NCBI RefSeq assembly: GCF_900187015.1
Contig: NZ_LT906479.1
Span: 2,232,001-2,296,000 of the forward strand
DNA: 64,000 bases
Reading direction: 5' to 3'
DNA from: Serratia ficaria
GTDB lineage: Bacteria; Pseudomonadota; Gammaproteobacteria; Enterobacterales; Enterobacteriaceae
Of this stretch, positions 42,391 through 50,138 are shown in pieces. The first letter of the stretch is position 1. Every line of letters begins with the position of its first letter. A program made the translations under genes and the position numbers. The notes under the pieces were generated by a model. That model saw only the letters and a program-made list of their open reading frames with translations, did not search any database and was not told the DNA's origin.

Positions 42391-44010
42391 TTACCGCGTG
42401 GGGCCGGCGCCGACCAGCTTTTCGCCCGCCGGGGTGACGGTGTATTTGGCGAAGTTGTCGATAAAGCGCTGCGCCAGATCCTGCGCCTTTTCCTGCCACA
42501 GCGACTCGTCGGCGTAGGTCTTGCGCGGGTCGAGAATCGACGGATCGACGCCCGGCAGCGCGGTCGGCACTTCCAGGCCGAAGATCGGCAGGGCAAAGGT
42601 ATCGGCGTTTTCGATTTCCCCGCTCAGGATGGCGTCGATGATGCCGCGGGTATCCTTGATCGAGATGCGTTTGCCGCTGCCGTTCCAGCCGGTGTTCACC
42701 AGGTAAGCCTGCGCGCCGGCGGCTTCCATGCGTTTCACCAGCACTTCGGCGTACTGCGTCGGGTGCAGCGTGAGGAACGCCGCGCCGAAGCAGGCGGAGA
42801 AGGTTGGCGTCGGCGCGGTGATGCCGCGTTCGGTGCCCGCCAGTTTGGCGGTGAAGCCGGACAGGAAGTGGTATTGGGTCTGTTCCGGCGTCAGGCGCGA
42901 TACCGGCGGCAGCACGCCGAAGGCGTCGGCGGTGAGGAAGATTATCTTGCGCGCATGGCCGGCTTTCGACACCGGTTTGACGATGTTGTCGATATGGTTG
43001 ATCGGATAGGACACGCGGGTGTTTTCGGTTTTGCTGGCGTCGTCGAAGTCGATGCTGCCGTCGGCGAGCACGGTGACGTTTTCCAGCAATGCGTCGCGAC
43101 GGATGGCCTGGTAGATCTCCGGTTCCGCCTGCGGCGACAGCTTGATGGTTTTGGCGTAGCAGCCGCCTTCGAAGTTGAATACGCCGTCGTCGTCCCAGCC
43201 GTGTTCGTCGTCGCCGATCAGCTGGCGTTTCGGATCGGTGGACAGGGTGGTTTTGCCGGTGCCGGACAGGCCGAAGAACACCGCCACGTCACCCTGCTCG
43301 CCGACGTTGGCCGAGCAGTGCATCGAAGCGATGCCCTGCAGCGGCAGCAGGTAGTTCATGATGGAGAACAGGCCTTTCTTCATTTCGCCGCCGTACCAGG
43401 TGCCGCCGATCAGCTGGATGCGCTCGGTCAGGTTGAAGGCGACGAAGTTCTCGGAGTGCAGGCCCTGCCGCTGCCAGTCCGGGTTGGTGCACTTGGCGCC
43501 GTTCATCACCACGAAATCCGGCTCGAAATCGGCCAGTTCGGCGTCGGTCGGGCGGATAAACATGTTTTTCACGAAGTGCGCCTGCCAGGCCACCTCGGTG
43601 ATGAAGCGCACCTTCAGGCGGGTGTCGGCGTTGGCGCCGCAGAAGGCATCGACCACGAACAGGCGTTTGCCGGAAAGCTGATTGCCCACCAGCGTCTTGA
43701 GATGTTGCCAGACTTCCGGCGACAGCGGCTGGTTGTCGTTTTTGCCGGTGCCGTTATCGGACCACCACACGGTGTCGCGGGTGGTGTCGTCGCGGACGAT
43801 GTACTTGTCCTTCGGCGAGCGGCCGGTAAATTCGCCGGTGTCGACGTTGACCGCACCGAGCGCGGTCAGCGTACCGCGTTCCAGCGGCGGCAGATCGGCG
43901 CGGGTTTCTTCGGCGAACAGCTGCTCGTAGCTGGGGTTATGGACGATTTCGGCGGCCTGGGAAATGCCGTAGCGGGCAAGGGTTTGTGGGGTAACAGCGC
44001 GTGAAGACAT
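42391..44010 (-). CDS. pckA: Phosphoenolpyruvate carboxykinase (ATP)
   Basis: A 539-residue ATP-type PEP carboxykinase (E. coli 540) making PEP from oxaloacetate for gluconeogenesis. Motifs: [12 protein letters not shown], the active-site segment [16 protein letters not shown]-loop [32 protein letters not shown], and the adenine-binding [16 protein letters not shown] stretch. AGGAAG lies upstream of the ATG. It sits beside carboxylate and aromatic acid genes whose products enter the TCA cycle at oxaloacetate. Confidence 0.97.
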   Translation of the reverse strand: MSSRAVTPQTLARYGISQAAEIVHNPSYEQLFAEETRADLPPLERGTLTALGAVNVDTGEFTGRSPKDKYIVRDDTTRDTVWWSDNGTGKNDNQPLSPEVWQHLKTLVGNQLSGKRLFVVDAFCGANADTRLKVRFITEVAWQAHFVKNMFIRPTDAELADFEPDFVVMNGAKCTNPDWQRQGLHSENFVAFNLTERIQLIGGTWYGGEMKKGLFSIMNYLLPLQGIASMHCSANVGEQGDVAVFFGLSGTGKTTLSTDPKRQLIGDDEHGWDDDGVFNFEGGCYAKTIKLSPQAEPEIYQAIRRDALLENVTVLADGSIDFDDASKTENTRVSYPINHIDNIVKPVSKAGHARKIIFLTADAFGVLPPVSRLTPEQTQYHFLSGFTAKLAGTERGITAPTPTFSACFGAAFLTLHPTQYAEVLVKRMEAAGAQAYLVNTGWNGSGKRISIKDTRGIIDAILSGEIENADTFALPIFGLEVPTALPGVDPSILDPRKTYADESLWQEKAQDLAQRFIDNFAKYTVTPAGEKLVGAGPTR

Positions 44011-44442
44011 ATTCTACTTCCTTATTAGTCATATTATGCCTTAAAGCTGAGCGGTGCCGCGCGCAGGATTAAGGTTCGGGTACAGCTGACCGGATTCAGC
44101 TAATTGCGTTTCCGGTTCTCATTAATAAAACGGGAGGCTCTGACGTCCCCCTATAGCATAGCAGCGAATTTAAACCTGCTTACTTTAATTACAAAATGCT
44201 GACGATAATTAATTAAAACTAACATTAGCTTAGGCTCACAATATTGAATGCCGGCGGCGTAATTTAGTTCGTCATTTTTATTTTTTATCATATCGTCAGT
44301 GCTGTCTAGCGTTTTATTCCCAATTAGAAAAAACGGCTTCCACAATAGGATTTTTCGTAATCGATTGTTTTTGCTTGGTAACGTCATTCATATGCCGTTA
44401 GGCGAGCCGTCCCGCACCGAACACTTGTCAGCAGGGTGAATA
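44011..44442. other. AT-rich divergent control region between pckA and the CitS-type gene
   Basis: The 432 bases contain the two promoters but no site I can name with confidence. Bases 44150-44400 are distinctly AT-rich (AATTAATTAAAACTAACATTAG-like runs). A 78-codon minus-strand frame (44151-44387) there lacks a ribosome site and is not called. Confidence 0.4.
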
Positions 44443-45786
44443 ATGAAACAGATAAATGCAGAAATGGCCTGCGAGAAAAATACCGCGGCGCCTGATACAT
44501 CAGGAATAATTAACCAAATTCGTCATATAGATATCGGCGCAGTGCCGATAGCGCTGTTTGTCACTATTTGCGCGATTGTCTCCGTTTCGGCTTACGCCAA
44601 CTTCCTGCCGAAGAATATGATCGGCGGACTGGCGGTGATAATGACGCTGGGCTTTGCGCTGGCGCAGCTGGGTAAAAGTATTCCGCTGCTGCGCGATATC
44701 GGCGGCCCGGCGATCCTTTGCCTGATGGTGCCGTCGGTGCTGGTGTATTTCAACGTCTTTCAGCCGAACGTGATGAGCACCGTCCATCTGCTGATGAAAG
44801 ACGCCAACCTGCTGTATTTCGTCATCGCCAGCCTGGTGGTCGGCAGCATCCTCGGCATGAACCGGGTGATCCTGATCCAGGGCATGGTGCGCATGTTCGT
44901 GCCGCTGGTGGTGGGCACGGTGACGGCGGTGGCCACTGGCCTGCTGGTGGGCAAACTGTTTGGTTTCAGCTTCTATCACACCTTCTTCTTCATCATCGTG
45001 CCGATCATCGGCGGCGGCATCGGCGAGGGCATTTTGCCGCTGTCGCTGGCTTACTCCGCCATTCTGGGCTCCGCGCCGGATGTGTATGTCGCGCAGCTGG
45101 CGCCGGCGGCGGTGCTGGGCAATATCTTCGCCATCGTCACCGCCGGCGTGCTGGCACGCATCGGCATGCAGCGCAAGGCGCTGAGCGGCGACGGCATGCT
45201 GATTCGCTCCGCCCAGGAAAACGCGGTGTTCGCCATCAAGGAAAGCGGCGGCCACGTCGACTTCCAGCTGATGGGCGGCGGGCTGCTGGTGATTTGCGCC
45301 TTCTTTATCGTCGGTGGCCTGTTCGAGCATATCCTGCATATTCCCGGCCCGGTGCTGATGATCCTGTTTGCGGTGCTGTGCAAGTACTGCCGGGTGATCC
45401 CGGCCTCGATGGAGACCGGCGCGCACAGCTTCTACAAGTTCGTTTCCACCGCGCTGGTATGGCCGTTGATGATTGGCCTGGGCATGCTGTACGTGCCGCT
45501 GGAAAGCGTGGTGGCGGTCTTCTCGGTGGGCTATGTGGTGGTGTGCGGTTCCGTGGTGCTGTCGATGGGGCTGGTGAGCTTCCTGATCGCGCCCTATCTC
45601 AAAATGTTCCCGGTCGAGGCGGCGATCGTCACCTGCTGCCACAGCGGCCTGGGCGGCACCGGCGACGTGGCGATCCTGTCGGCGTCCAACCGCATGGGGT
45701 TGATGCCCTTCGCGCAAATCGCCACGCGCATCGGCGGCGCATCCACGGTGATCGGCGCCACGCTGCTGCTCGGTTGGTTAGTCTGA
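44443..45786 (+). CDS. 2-hydroxycarboxylate transporter (CitS/CimH type)
   Basis: A 447-residue secondary transporter of the 2HCT family (Klebsiella CitS 446), importing citrate or malate with sodium or protons. The two inverted halves each have a re-entrant GGxG loop: IIGGGIGEGILPLSLAYS in the first and CHSGLGGTGDVAILSASNRM in the second. The C-terminal RIGGASTVI contains the substrate-binding Arg of the family. A hydrophilic 30-residue N-terminus precedes helix 1. No citrate lyase or oad genes are adjacent, so aerobic uptake is more likely than citrate fermentation. A terminator follows. Confidence 0.92.
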   Translation: MKQINAEMACEKNTAAPDTSGIINQIRHIDIGAVPIALFVTICAIVSVSAYANFLPKNMIGGLAVIMTLGFALAQLGKSIPLLRDIGGPAILCLMVPSVLVYFNVFQPNVMSTVHLLMKDANLLYFVIASLVVGSILGMNRVILIQGMVRMFVPLVVGTVTAVATGLLVGKLFGFSFYHTFFFIIVPIIGGGIGEGILPLSLAYSAILGSAPDVYVAQLAPAAVLGNIFAIVTAGVLARIGMQRKALSGDGMLIRSAQENAVFAIKESGGHVDFQLMGGGLLVICAFFIVGGLFEHILHIPGPVLMILFAVLCKYCRVIPASMETGAHSFYKFVSTALVWPLMIGLGMLYVPLESVVAVFSVGYVVVCGSVVLSMGLVSFLIAPYLKMFPVEAAIVTCCHSGLGGTGDVAILSASNRMGLMPFAQIATRIGGASTVIGATLLLGWLV

Positions 45787-45807
45787 GTCCGATTCTTGTT
45801 ACGGCTC

Positions 45808-45839
45808 ACCGGGGGGGATTGCCCCGGTTTTTTTATTTT
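45808..45839 (+). terminator. Terminator of the 2HCT transporter gene
   Basis: ACCGGGG / CCCCGGT stem (45808-45828) followed by TTTTTTATTTTT. Confidence 0.85.
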
Positions 45840-45988
45840 TGTCGGCGGATCCGCGGTATATGACGGCCGCAGGCAATGGAAATCGTGCTTTTTGGGCTAA
45901 AACCCGACAATTCCTATTAATTCCGTCATATTAGCCTGACATAGTAGCGCGCAGAAGGCCGGGCTTGCATACCTCGGGCTTCTGCCGG

Positions 45989-46013
45989 ATCGCCAACCAT
46001 TTCGGTTGGCGAT
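45989..46013 (-). terminator. Perfect 10-bp hairpin after the 69-residue gene
   Basis: ATCGCCAACC / GGTTGGCGAT with a 5-base loop abuts the stop codon of the leftward small gene. There is no U-tract on either strand, so it is more likely an mRNA 3' stabiliser or a factor-dependent stop. Confidence 0.4.
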
Positions 46014-46223
46014 TCACTTTCCATCTTTCAGCATATTGATGGCCGCGCCGATCAGTATGCGGCGTTCGATATCGTTGCTGTCCGCCAGCTGCTGCGCCAG
46101 ATGTTTGGCCAGCGTTTCTACCGATAAAACCTCGCCGCGGTGACGCAGCTGCATCACGCCGTCGCCAATCAGCCGGGCGACTTCATCCCATACGGGCTTT
46201 ATCTCCTGCTCCGAGAACATCAT
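46014..46223 (-). CDS. Small helical protein, 69 residues, unknown
   Basis: A 69-residue acidic/helical protein (MMFSEQEIKPVWDEVARLIGDG...NDIERRILIGAAINMLKDGK). The helix pattern recalls the YmgB/AriR biofilm-regulator group of small dimeric proteins, but this is a weak impression. GAGGTAAACG precedes the ATG. A 10-bp hairpin follows immediately. Standalone gene. Confidence 0.7.
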   Translation of the reverse strand: MMFSEQEIKPVWDEVARLIGDGVMQLRHRGEVLSVETLAKHLAQQLADSNDIERRILIGAAINMLKDGK

Positions 46224-46390
46224 CGTTTACCTCGGCTGGGTGATTTTTGGTCAATGTAGCAGCTGAGCCGATGCTTCGCCACCGCAGCGGCCGCCGTCGC
46301 TAAAACCGGAAGAATAAAAAACAAGCCATCAGTATTTCTTCTGGTTTTTACGCTCAATACTTGTGGTGTCAAATATCAGGAGGGCGAATG

Positions 46391-46549
46391 ATGAAACTGG
46401 TCGATCAACTGGCGGACTATTACCGTCTGAGCCGCAAGGCCGAAGTGCAGAATCGGCTGTGCCGGCTGTGGCTGCCGCAGGGGGAGGCGCGCATCGCCTA
46501 TCTGCGCGAACTGCTGGAGCCGGAAAGCCGGCGGCCGAATCAGCGTTAA
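46391..46549 (+). CDS. Small basic protein, 52 residues, unknown
   Basis: Begins MKLVDQLADYYRLSRKAEVQNRL and has a helical, amphipathic sequence with Arg-rich ends. A perfect AGGAGG at 46378-46383 lies seven bases from the ATG at 46391; the ATG at 46388 is only four bases away. Its last 4 bases overlap the end of the convergent 35-residue membrane peptide gene. The family is not recognised, but the ribosome site makes it a credible gene. Confidence 0.65.
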   Translation: MKLVDQLADYYRLSRKAEVQNRLCRLWLPQGEARIAYLRELLEPESRRPNQR

Positions 46550-46653
46550 CCGAACGCCATCGCCGCCCAGCGCAGCAGCAGCAAGGCCAGGCAGATCAGC
46601 AGCAGGATCAGGAACATTTTCCAATGTTTGGTGCGCATTCTTTTGGTTGCCAT
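46546..46653 (-). CDS. Single-helix membrane peptide, 35 residues
   Basis: A very short gene: MATKRMRTKHWKMFL... with a basic N-terminus (five Lys/Arg plus His in the first 12 residues), one 17-residue Leu/Ile-rich membrane helix, and the tail RWAAMAFG. AGAGGTAGGC precedes the ATG. It starts 9 bases after the 36-residue peptide gene on the same strand, so the two form a mini-operon. The positive N-terminus predicts the C-terminus outside. No family is recognised. Confidence 0.6.
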   Translation of the reverse strand: MATKRMRTKHWKMFLILLLICLALLLLRWAAMAFG

Positions 46654-46662
46654 GCCTACCTC

Positions 46663-46773
46663 TTAGCTGAAATACCAGCCGCCAATCGCCACGATGGCCA
46701 CCACCGCTACCAGCGCAATGACTTTCAATAAATCGCTGAAGGTGTCATCGGGGTCTTTGTCGTCTTGCTTCAT
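46663..46773 (-). CDS. Single-helix membrane peptide, 36 residues
   Basis: MKQDDKDPDDTFSDLLKVIALV... has an acidic N-terminus with six Asp in 14 residues, then a Val/Ala/Ile-rich helix ending GGWYFS. AGGCGGTAAA precedes the ATG at 46773. It is first of the two-gene mini-operon. The opposite charge of its N-terminus compared with the 35-residue peptide invites the idea that they pair. Function unknown. Confidence 0.6.
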   Translation of the reverse strand: MKQDDKDPDDTFSDLLKVIALVAVVAIVAIGGWYFS

Positions 46774-46974
46774 TTTACCGCCTGACTTTGCGTCATGGAG
46801 TGAATATTAGCTCCAGTATGCCTGCTGCGCCGAGCGAGGCCCAGCGCTTTACCGTAAAAACCCGTAAAGGCTGTGGGAATAGAGTGCGCGGGCGTTGCGG
46901 CGACAGGTGCAGACGGCCATGGATACGTTGTACTATTCTGTTTGCAGTGATGACTCTCTCAATAAGGTAAAGCA

Positions 46975-47367
46975 ATGGCGACGGCAATTCCGCAGAAATA
47001 CGAACACACCGAGCGTTGGGCATTCGGCGACACCGAACAGCAGGCCGACGACGTGGTGCAGCTGATCCTCAACGGCACCAAAACGGCGACCTGTTCCAAC
47101 CTCGACGGGGAAGGCATCCCGCTGGCCGGCGACGTGTTCCTGGTGGTCAATGGCAAGGGCGATCCGGTCTGCGCGGTAGAGCTGACCGCCGTGGAGATGA
47201 AAACCTACGATCAGGTGGATGAAGCGCACGCCTATGCCGAAGGCGAAGGCGACCGCTCGCTGGCGCACTGGCGCAAAGAGCTGCAGCGCTTCTTTGAGGA
47301 ATACGATCTGTTCTCGCCGGACATGACGCTGGTGCTGATGAATTTCAAAGTGGTCGACACCTTTTAA
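46975..47367 (+). CDS. ASCH-domain protein
   Basis: A 130-residue single ASCH domain (PUA-like beta-barrel). Key features are the LILNGTKTATCS segment after the first helix, the G-D-FLVVNGKGDPVCAVELT core, and EGEGDRSLAHWRKELQRFFEEY near the C-terminus, shared with ASCH proteins of about this length. Some members hydrolyse N4-acetylcytidine or cut RNA; the activity here is unproven. AATAAGGTAAAGCA precedes the ATG. It is 3 bases upstream of the peptidase-like gene, so the two are cotranscribed. Confidence 0.85.
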   Translation: MATAIPQKYEHTERWAFGDTEQQADDVVQLILNGTKTATCSNLDGEGIPLAGDVFLVVNGKGDPVCAVELTAVEMKTYDQVDEAHAYAEGEGDRSLAHWRKELQRFFEEYDLFSPDMTLVLMNFKVVDTF

Positions 47368-47370
47368 ATC

Positions 47371-47970
47371 ATGCGCGCCGTTCCCTATGTCTGCCAGTGG
47401 GCGACGCCCGAGCTGGCCGCCGATCTGATCGCCGGCCGCGCGACCCTGGCGGACGATGCCAACTGGGCGCGCAGCGGCGCCCGCGACAGGGCGGAATACA
47501 TCGAATGGGCTAATCACGTGTGCGGCATGGCCTGTTTGAAAATGGTGCTGAGCCACCGCGACGGCGAAGCGCCGCCGCTGTTGGAGCTGGCGCGCCGCAG
47601 CCTGCCGTATGGCGCTTACCTGCGCGAAGGGGAACGGATCAAGGGATTGATCTACGCCCCGTTCGTCGACTACGTGCGCGAACAGTTTGCGCTGCAGGCC
47701 GAGGTGAAGGTCGGCCTGGAGAGCGGGGAGCTACCGGCGCTGTTGGATCGTTGCCGCTATTTCATCGCCTCGGTGCATCCGGCCATTCGCCGGCCGGAGA
47801 CGCCGCCGCCGCAGCGCGGCGGGCATCTGGTGCTGGTTACCGCCGCAGAGCCGCACGGCGTCACGTTTCACAACCCCTCGGGCGACAGCCCGGCGACGCG
47901 TCAGCAGGTGAAGCTGTCGTTGGAACGCTTTGGCCGCTTTTTCGCCGGCCGCGGCATCGCCATCGCATAA
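47371..47970 (+). CDS. C39-like (papain-fold) cysteine peptidase
   Basis: A 199-residue protein matching the peptidase C39-like group: nucleophile Cys in HVCGMACLKMVLS (about residue 51), catalytic His in GGHLVLVTAAEP (about 151), and the third residue in FHNPSGDSP. There is no signal peptide or membrane segment, unlike bacteriocin-processing C39 transporters. ATG is 3 bases after the ASCH stop; coupling is likely. The substrate is unknown. Confidence 0.75.
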   Translation: MRAVPYVCQWATPELAADLIAGRATLADDANWARSGARDRAEYIEWANHVCGMACLKMVLSHRDGEAPPLLELARRSLPYGAYLREGERIKGLIYAPFVDYVREQFALQAEVKVGLESGELPALLDRCRYFIASVHPAIRRPETPPPQRGGHLVLVTAAEPHGVTFHNPSGDSPATRQQVKLSLERFGRFFAGRGIAIA

Positions 47971-48026
47971 AAAACGCGCTGTTTTCGGCAAAAAAACGGC
48001 GCGTCATGCTGGATATCGATAGAGGA

Positions 48027-48266
48027 TCATTCCAGCCGCATCACCCAGGCGTCCGCCTGCCGGTCATAATGCTGTTTGTACAGCAGCGACTGCTTGCCGT
48101 CGAGCGTGGCCGGAATGCTGGTGTGCTCATCCCAACCGTCCAGCTGCATGCACAGGTCGGGATCCGATTTGCACGGAATGGTCAGGGTGCTGGCCCGCTC
48201 GGAAGACGCGCTCAGATGTGCGTCATCGACCTCGAAACTGCCTATTTTTACGACGGTTTTGCCCAT
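48027..48266 (-). CDS. yebV: YebV family protein
   Basis: A 79-residue cytosolic protein clearly homologous to E. coli YebV (78 residues). TLTIPCKSDPDLCMQLDGWDEHTS and KQHYDRQADAWVMRLE are nearly identical to it. AAGGAGTTCCC precedes the ATG at 48266; the open frame continues 30 codons upstream without support. Function unknown. It holds its E. coli position beyond rsmF. Confidence 0.92.
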   Translation of the reverse strand: MGKTVVKIGSFEVDDAHLSASSERASTLTIPCKSDPDLCMQLDGWDEHTSIPATLDGKQSLLYKQHYDRQADAWVMRLE

Positions 48267-48485
48267 GGGAACTCCTTGCTCTGCTAGGTGGTAGGAGGTA
48301 AGACCAGTTAGCGGTCGTCCGTATGAGCATAACCAAACGAGCAAAAAATGCCACATAAAAAATACAGTCCGGCAACAATTGCAGGCCGCGACTCGCGGCG
48401 GCGCTCAGTATTCCGCTATAAAATGGTGAGGACTACCTTGTGCGGCATGTTTTCACTGCGACAGCGTTGGCTATTCGGCCGAGAT

Positions 48486-48513
48486 GCATCCTGATATCGC
48501 GATAACAGGATGC
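48486..48513. repeat. 28-base near-perfect inverted repeat between rsmF and yebV
   Basis: GCATCCTGATATCG / CGATAACAGGATGC: 13 of 14 bases in each arm are complementary, with no loop. It lies in the otherwise featureless 335-base rsmF-yebV gap. Confidence 0.6.
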
Positions 48514-48601
48514 AGAGGTTCGAGTTTACATCAATGATATTAAAGGGGGCATGGGGTGCGGGAGCATCGCCGAAGCCAGCTCCCTTTATGCCTCGGCGTC
48601 G

Positions 48602-50038
48602 TTACAGATGAAAATCCAGCGCGCCGTCGCGCACCAGCTCACGCGGCAGGTTGTTTTTAATCCGCCTGCCGATGCGCTTGGCGATGCCCAACGGCTGCTG
48701 CTGATAGGTGACGATGCATTCATCGCTCTCCGGCGGCTGCTCCGGGTACAGATCGCGGCCGTGATACCACTCTTGCGCCAGCGCGGCGTCCAGCTCAAAC
48801 CGCGGCTTGCCGTCGGCGACCGCCAGCGCGATCGCCGCCTCATGCTGCCAGCGGAAGCCCTTCGGGAAGCGTTCGGCCAGCTTCAGGCCGATACGTGAAA
48901 AACGCACTTTGCTGACCAGCGGCTCCAGCTCTGCCGGAAACAGCCAGATTTCTTTGTCGCGCGCCCACAGCCGGCCGCTCTCGTCCCAGGCCAATCCCGA
49001 GGCCGCCGCGGCCCTGGCAACCTCGGCCGCGTCTTGGCCGGAAAGCGGGCGGAACGGGAATTTACCCAGCTTGTAGCTCGGCTTGGGCAGCGGCGCGACG
49101 CCATGATTCTTGCGCAAGCGCGCCACAAAGAAGCCTTCGCTGTCGTAGATCTGCGGGAACACGTGCAGGAACCCTTCGGCGGTCAGCGCCTGCTGCGCGC
49201 CGGGGAACAGCTCGCCCAGGGGTTCGACGCTCACCGCATCGCCGTAGGTCGCCAGCAGCCAGGCGACCACCTGCTGATTTTCCTGCGCGTTGAGGGTGCA
49301 GGTGGAGTAGACCATCACGCCGCCCGGCGCCAGCGCATGGAAAGCGCTGTCGATCAGCTCGCGCTGGGTTTCGGCGATGGCGGCGACGCTTTCCGGCGAC
49401 CAGTTGCTCATGGCGTCCGGATCCTTGCGCACCACGCCTTCGCCGGAGCAGGGGGCGTCCAGCAGAATGGCGTCGAAGCTTTCCGGCAGCGCGGCGCCGA
49501 ACACCCGGCCGTCAAAATGGGTCAGCGCGACGTTTTTCACCCCGCAGCGGCTGACGTTGGCGTGCAGCACCTTCACCCGGCTGGCGGAGTATTCGTTGGC
49601 GACGATGCCGCCCTGGTTGTTCATCAGCGCGGCGATCTGGGTGGTTTTGGATCCCGGCGCCGCCGCTACGTCCAGCACCCGCCGCGGCGTTTGGCGATCG
49701 GCGAACAGCGCGCTGACCGGCAGCATCGAGCTGGCTTCCTGAATGTAAAACAGGCCGCTCAGGTGCTCGGCGGCGCTGCCCAGCCGCAGTTCTTCATCCT
49801 CGCGTTCGATCCAGAAACCTTCCGCGCACCAGGGGATGGGCTCCAGCCGCCAGTCATAATCCCGCACCAGCGTCAAAAAGTCGGCGACGCTGATTTTCAG
49901 GGTGTTGACCCGCAGGCTGCGGCGCAGCGGGCGCTGGCAGGCGGCGATAAAGTCGTCCATCGACAGCGCGGCGGGCATGATGGCGCGGGTCGCGTCGAGG
50001 AACGCGGGGGGCAAAAAAACGGCGGTGGATTTGGCCAC
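48602..50038 (-). CDS. rsmF: 16S rRNA (cytosine-1407-C5)-methyltransferase
   Basis: A 478-residue m5C methyltransferase that modifies C1407 of 16S rRNA (E. coli 479). SAM motif [17 protein letters not shown], motif [18 protein letters not shown] and the catalytic Cys in VYSTCTLN are present; a C-terminal PUA-like part follows. The start is not obvious: GTG at 50038 ([14 protein letters not shown]) matches the E. coli N-terminus, while a TTG at 50068 would add ten residues. The ATG-less start suggests low translation. Confidence 0.93.
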   Translation of the reverse strand: MAKSTAVFLPPAFLDATRAIMPAALSMDDFIAACQRPLRRSLRVNTLKISVADFLTLVRDYDWRLEPIPWCAEGFWIEREDEELRLGSAAEHLSGLFYIQEASSMLPVSALFADRQTPRRVLDVAAAPGSKTTQIAALMNNQGGIVANEYSASRVKVLHANVSRCGVKNVALTHFDGRVFGAALPESFDAILLDAPCSGEGVVRKDPDAMSNWSPESVAAIAETQRELIDSAFHALAPGGVMVYSTCTLNAQENQQVVAWLLATYGDAVSVEPLGELFPGAQQALTAEGFLHVFPQIYDSEGFFVARLRKNHGVAPLPKPSYKLGKFPFRPLSGQDAAEVARAAAASGLAWDESGRLWARDKEIWLFPAELEPLVSKVRFSRIGLKLAERFPKGFRWQHEAAIALAVADGKPRFELDAALAQEWYHGRDLYPEQPPESDECIVTYQQQPLGIAKRIGRRIKNNLPRELVRDGALDFHL

Positions 50039-50099
50039 GGGTGAATTCTCAGGCAGCAATAATGACAAGGGCGGGAGTTTACCACAAAGCGGAAACGAC

Positions 50100-50123
50100 G
50101 GGGGCCCTGCATGCCGGGCCCCC
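50100..50123 (-). terminator. GC hairpin between letB and rsmF
   Basis: GGGGGCCC / GGGCCCCC perfect 8-bp stem, 16 bases after the letB stop; no U-tract. Confidence 0.4.
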
Positions 50124-50138
50124 GAGGCGGAGTGAGGA

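Noticed and set aside
42373..44004. A 543-codon plus-strand frame opposite pckA
   Set aside because: Antisense shadow; PckA is conserved end to end on the minus strand and has its own terminator.
44151..44387. 78-codon minus-strand frame in the AT-rich pckA-citS gap
   Set aside because: No ribosome site, composition like translated AT-rich DNA, sits in the expected promoter zone.
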